Source: Desulfonatronum sp. (lineage in GTDB: Bacteria > Desulfobacterota > Desulfovibrionia > Desulfovibrionales > Desulfonatronaceae). Taken from it: a stretch of DNA of 5,484 nt. Position 1 is the stretch's first letter; every line of letters begins with the position of its first letter. This document shows, piece after piece, positions 4,760 through 5,484 of the stretch. The notes beneath the pieces were generated by a model that saw only the letters and a list, made by a program, of their open reading frames with translations, searched no databases and was not told the origin of the DNA. A program made the translations under genes and the position numbers. The DNA lies in assembly GCA_007127655.1 (NCBI GenBank), contig SKYX01000238.1, positions 1 to 5,484 on the forward strand. Reading direction: 5' to 3'.

Positions 4760-4813
4760 AAGGAGGGAGTTTTCTATTTATCTGAAATCAGGAGAGTATT
4801 CGTGGAGAGGAGT

Positions 4814-4844
4814 GGTGGGCTTGGTGGGCTTGGTGGGCGGGGGG
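4814..4844 (+). repeat. 9-bp tandem repeat with G-quadruplex potential
   Basis: Three units of GGTGGGCTT (4814-4822, 4823-4831, 4832-4840, the last ending GG) run into GGGGGG. The pattern GGG-N6-GGG-N6-GGG-N1-GGGGGG (4817-4844) fits an intramolecular G-quadruplex on the plus strand. It lies between the putative -24/-12 promoter and the inverted repeat at 4900-4921. Confidence 0.6.
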
Positions 4845-4899
4845 CCGCAACATTCATTGACACGGGCTGAAAAAGGGAAGGATCCAAGATGGATACGTT

Positions 4900-4921
4900 C
4901 TTGTCAGCAAACGTTGACAAG
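4900..4921. promoter_or_regulatory. 22-bp inverted repeat, candidate upstream activator site
   Basis: CTTGTCA (4900-4906) and TGACAAG (4915-4921) form a perfect 7-bp inverted repeat around an 8-bp centre. It lies about 140 bp upstream of the -24/-12 match, a distance typical of enhancer sites for sigma-54 activators. The motif continues: GTCAATG at 4925-4931 and CATTGACAC near 4855 give further TTGAC half-sites. It shares AAACGTTGACA with the region upstream of the receiver gene. No T-run follows, so a terminator for the upstream EBP is unlikely. Confidence 0.4.
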
Positions 4922-4955
4922 TGCGTCAATGTTCGTTGCGCTGTCCTTGCGAAAA

Positions 4956-5484
4956 CTATTCCGGGCCCGTGCTTTGATCGCGCATTCGTTGCAGGCGTTT
5001 GCTCAGGGCTTGGCGGGAGATGCCGAGCAGGCGGGCGGCCTGGGACTGGTTGCCGTGGGCACATCGCAGGGCTTCCTGAATCAGGTCCTGCACGGCCTGT
5101 TCCAGGGTCGGCAGGGATGTGGGCGTCGTTCCCCATAGGGTAGCGATTGGGCGAGGAGGCGGGCACGGTTCGCCTGATAGCGGTGCGGAGGCGGTGGTGA
5201 CCAGCTTTTCCAGGCGCTGGTGGAGAACATGCAGTCCGCCGCGGGCCACGGCATCGAAGAGCATGGCCCGCAGTTCCCGAATGTTTCCCGGAAATTCATA
5301 GGCCCGCAGGAGGTTGATCAGGCTGGGGGCAAGCGGCTCCACCGGACGGTTCAATTCCGCGCGGGCTTGTTCAAGGTAGTGCTCGGCCAGCAGCAGGACG
5401 TCGTCCCCGCGCTCGCGCAGCGGAGGCAGGTGGACGTGGTAGGTGTTCAAGCGGAAAAACAGGTCGCGGCGGAATTGGCCGTCG
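4956..5484 (-). CDS. Sigma-54-dependent, Fis-family regulator, C-terminal part
   Basis: The last 175 residues of an NtrC-class activator; the start lies beyond the right edge. The visible part begins inside the AAA+ domain with the canonical arginine-finger segment FRRDLFFRL, then LPPLRERGDDVLLLAEHYL and sensor II FPGNIREL. A Pro-rich linker (about residues 95-125 of the visible part) follows. The end is a clear Fis-type helix-turn-helix: DLIQEALRCAHGNQSQAARL continuing LGISRQALSKRLQRM. The stop is TAG at 4956-4958. Walker motifs, the GAFTGA loop and any sensory domain cannot be seen. The next gene downstream on the same strand is another EBP, 293 bp away; the gap holds that gene's own promoter candidate, so the two need not form one operon. 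Confidence 0.93.
   Translation of the reverse strand, partial: DGQFRRDLFFRLNTYHVHLPPLRERGDDVLLLAEHYLEQARAELNRPVEPLAPSLINLLRAYEFPGNIRELRAMLFDAVARGGLHVLHQRLEKLVTTASAPLSGEPCPPPRPIATLWGTTPTSLPTLEQAVQDLIQEALRCAHGNQSQAARLLGISRQALSKRLQRMRDQSTGPE

Overview
The window looks like a chromosomal segment of a moderately GC-rich bacterium that relies heavily on sigma-54, most likely a deltaproteobacterium of the Desulfovibrio type. This is an inference. The supports are two adjacent sigma-54 enhancer-binding regulators (EBPs), a CheY-like receiver protein, and -24/-12 type promoter matches in front of two of these three genes. No taxonomic marker gene is present.

Layout: (i) 1-405, minus strand: the first 111 residues of a response-regulator receiver protein, running off the left edge, with a good RBS and a near-consensus -24/-12 promoter. 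(ii) 406-755: no gene; a cluster of small GC-rich hairpins (471-614) and a weak terminator-like hairpin (730-755). (iii) 756-2585, plus strand: a decayed accessory operon. It has a frameshifted gene remnant ending at the RBS of the next gene, an intact 524-aa AlbA_2/Schlafen-type ATP-binding protein, and an ATGA-coupled gene truncated after about 36 codons. (iv) 2478-3213: a GxxExxY-family PD-(D/E)XK nuclease gene bounded by 30-bp inverted repeats, each made of three 10-bp iterons. Directly after it lies a second, 127-bp copy that has lost 322 bp of the gene. The duplication also carries about 65 bp of the truncated gene as a direct repeat. (v) 3208-3312: no gene. (vi) 3313-4662, minus strand: an EBP with a degenerate receiver and an altered GAFTGA loop (GAFTHA). 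(vii) 4663-4955: its upstream region, with a -24/-12 match, a G-rich 9-bp tandem repeat with quadruplex potential, and a 22-bp inverted repeat. (viii) 4956-5484, minus strand: the C-terminal part of a second, canonical EBP, entering from the right edge.

The minus-strand regulators look like the resident backbone. The plus-strand block at about 756-3213 looks like an accessory insertion, and of its genes only the AlbA_2 ATPase and the GxxExxY nuclease remain intact. The most notable structure is the GxxExxY unit: full-length and internally deleted, MITE-like versions side by side. It may be a poorly described mobile element or element-like repeat family in which the inverted repeat supplies the start codon and first residues of the nuclease.
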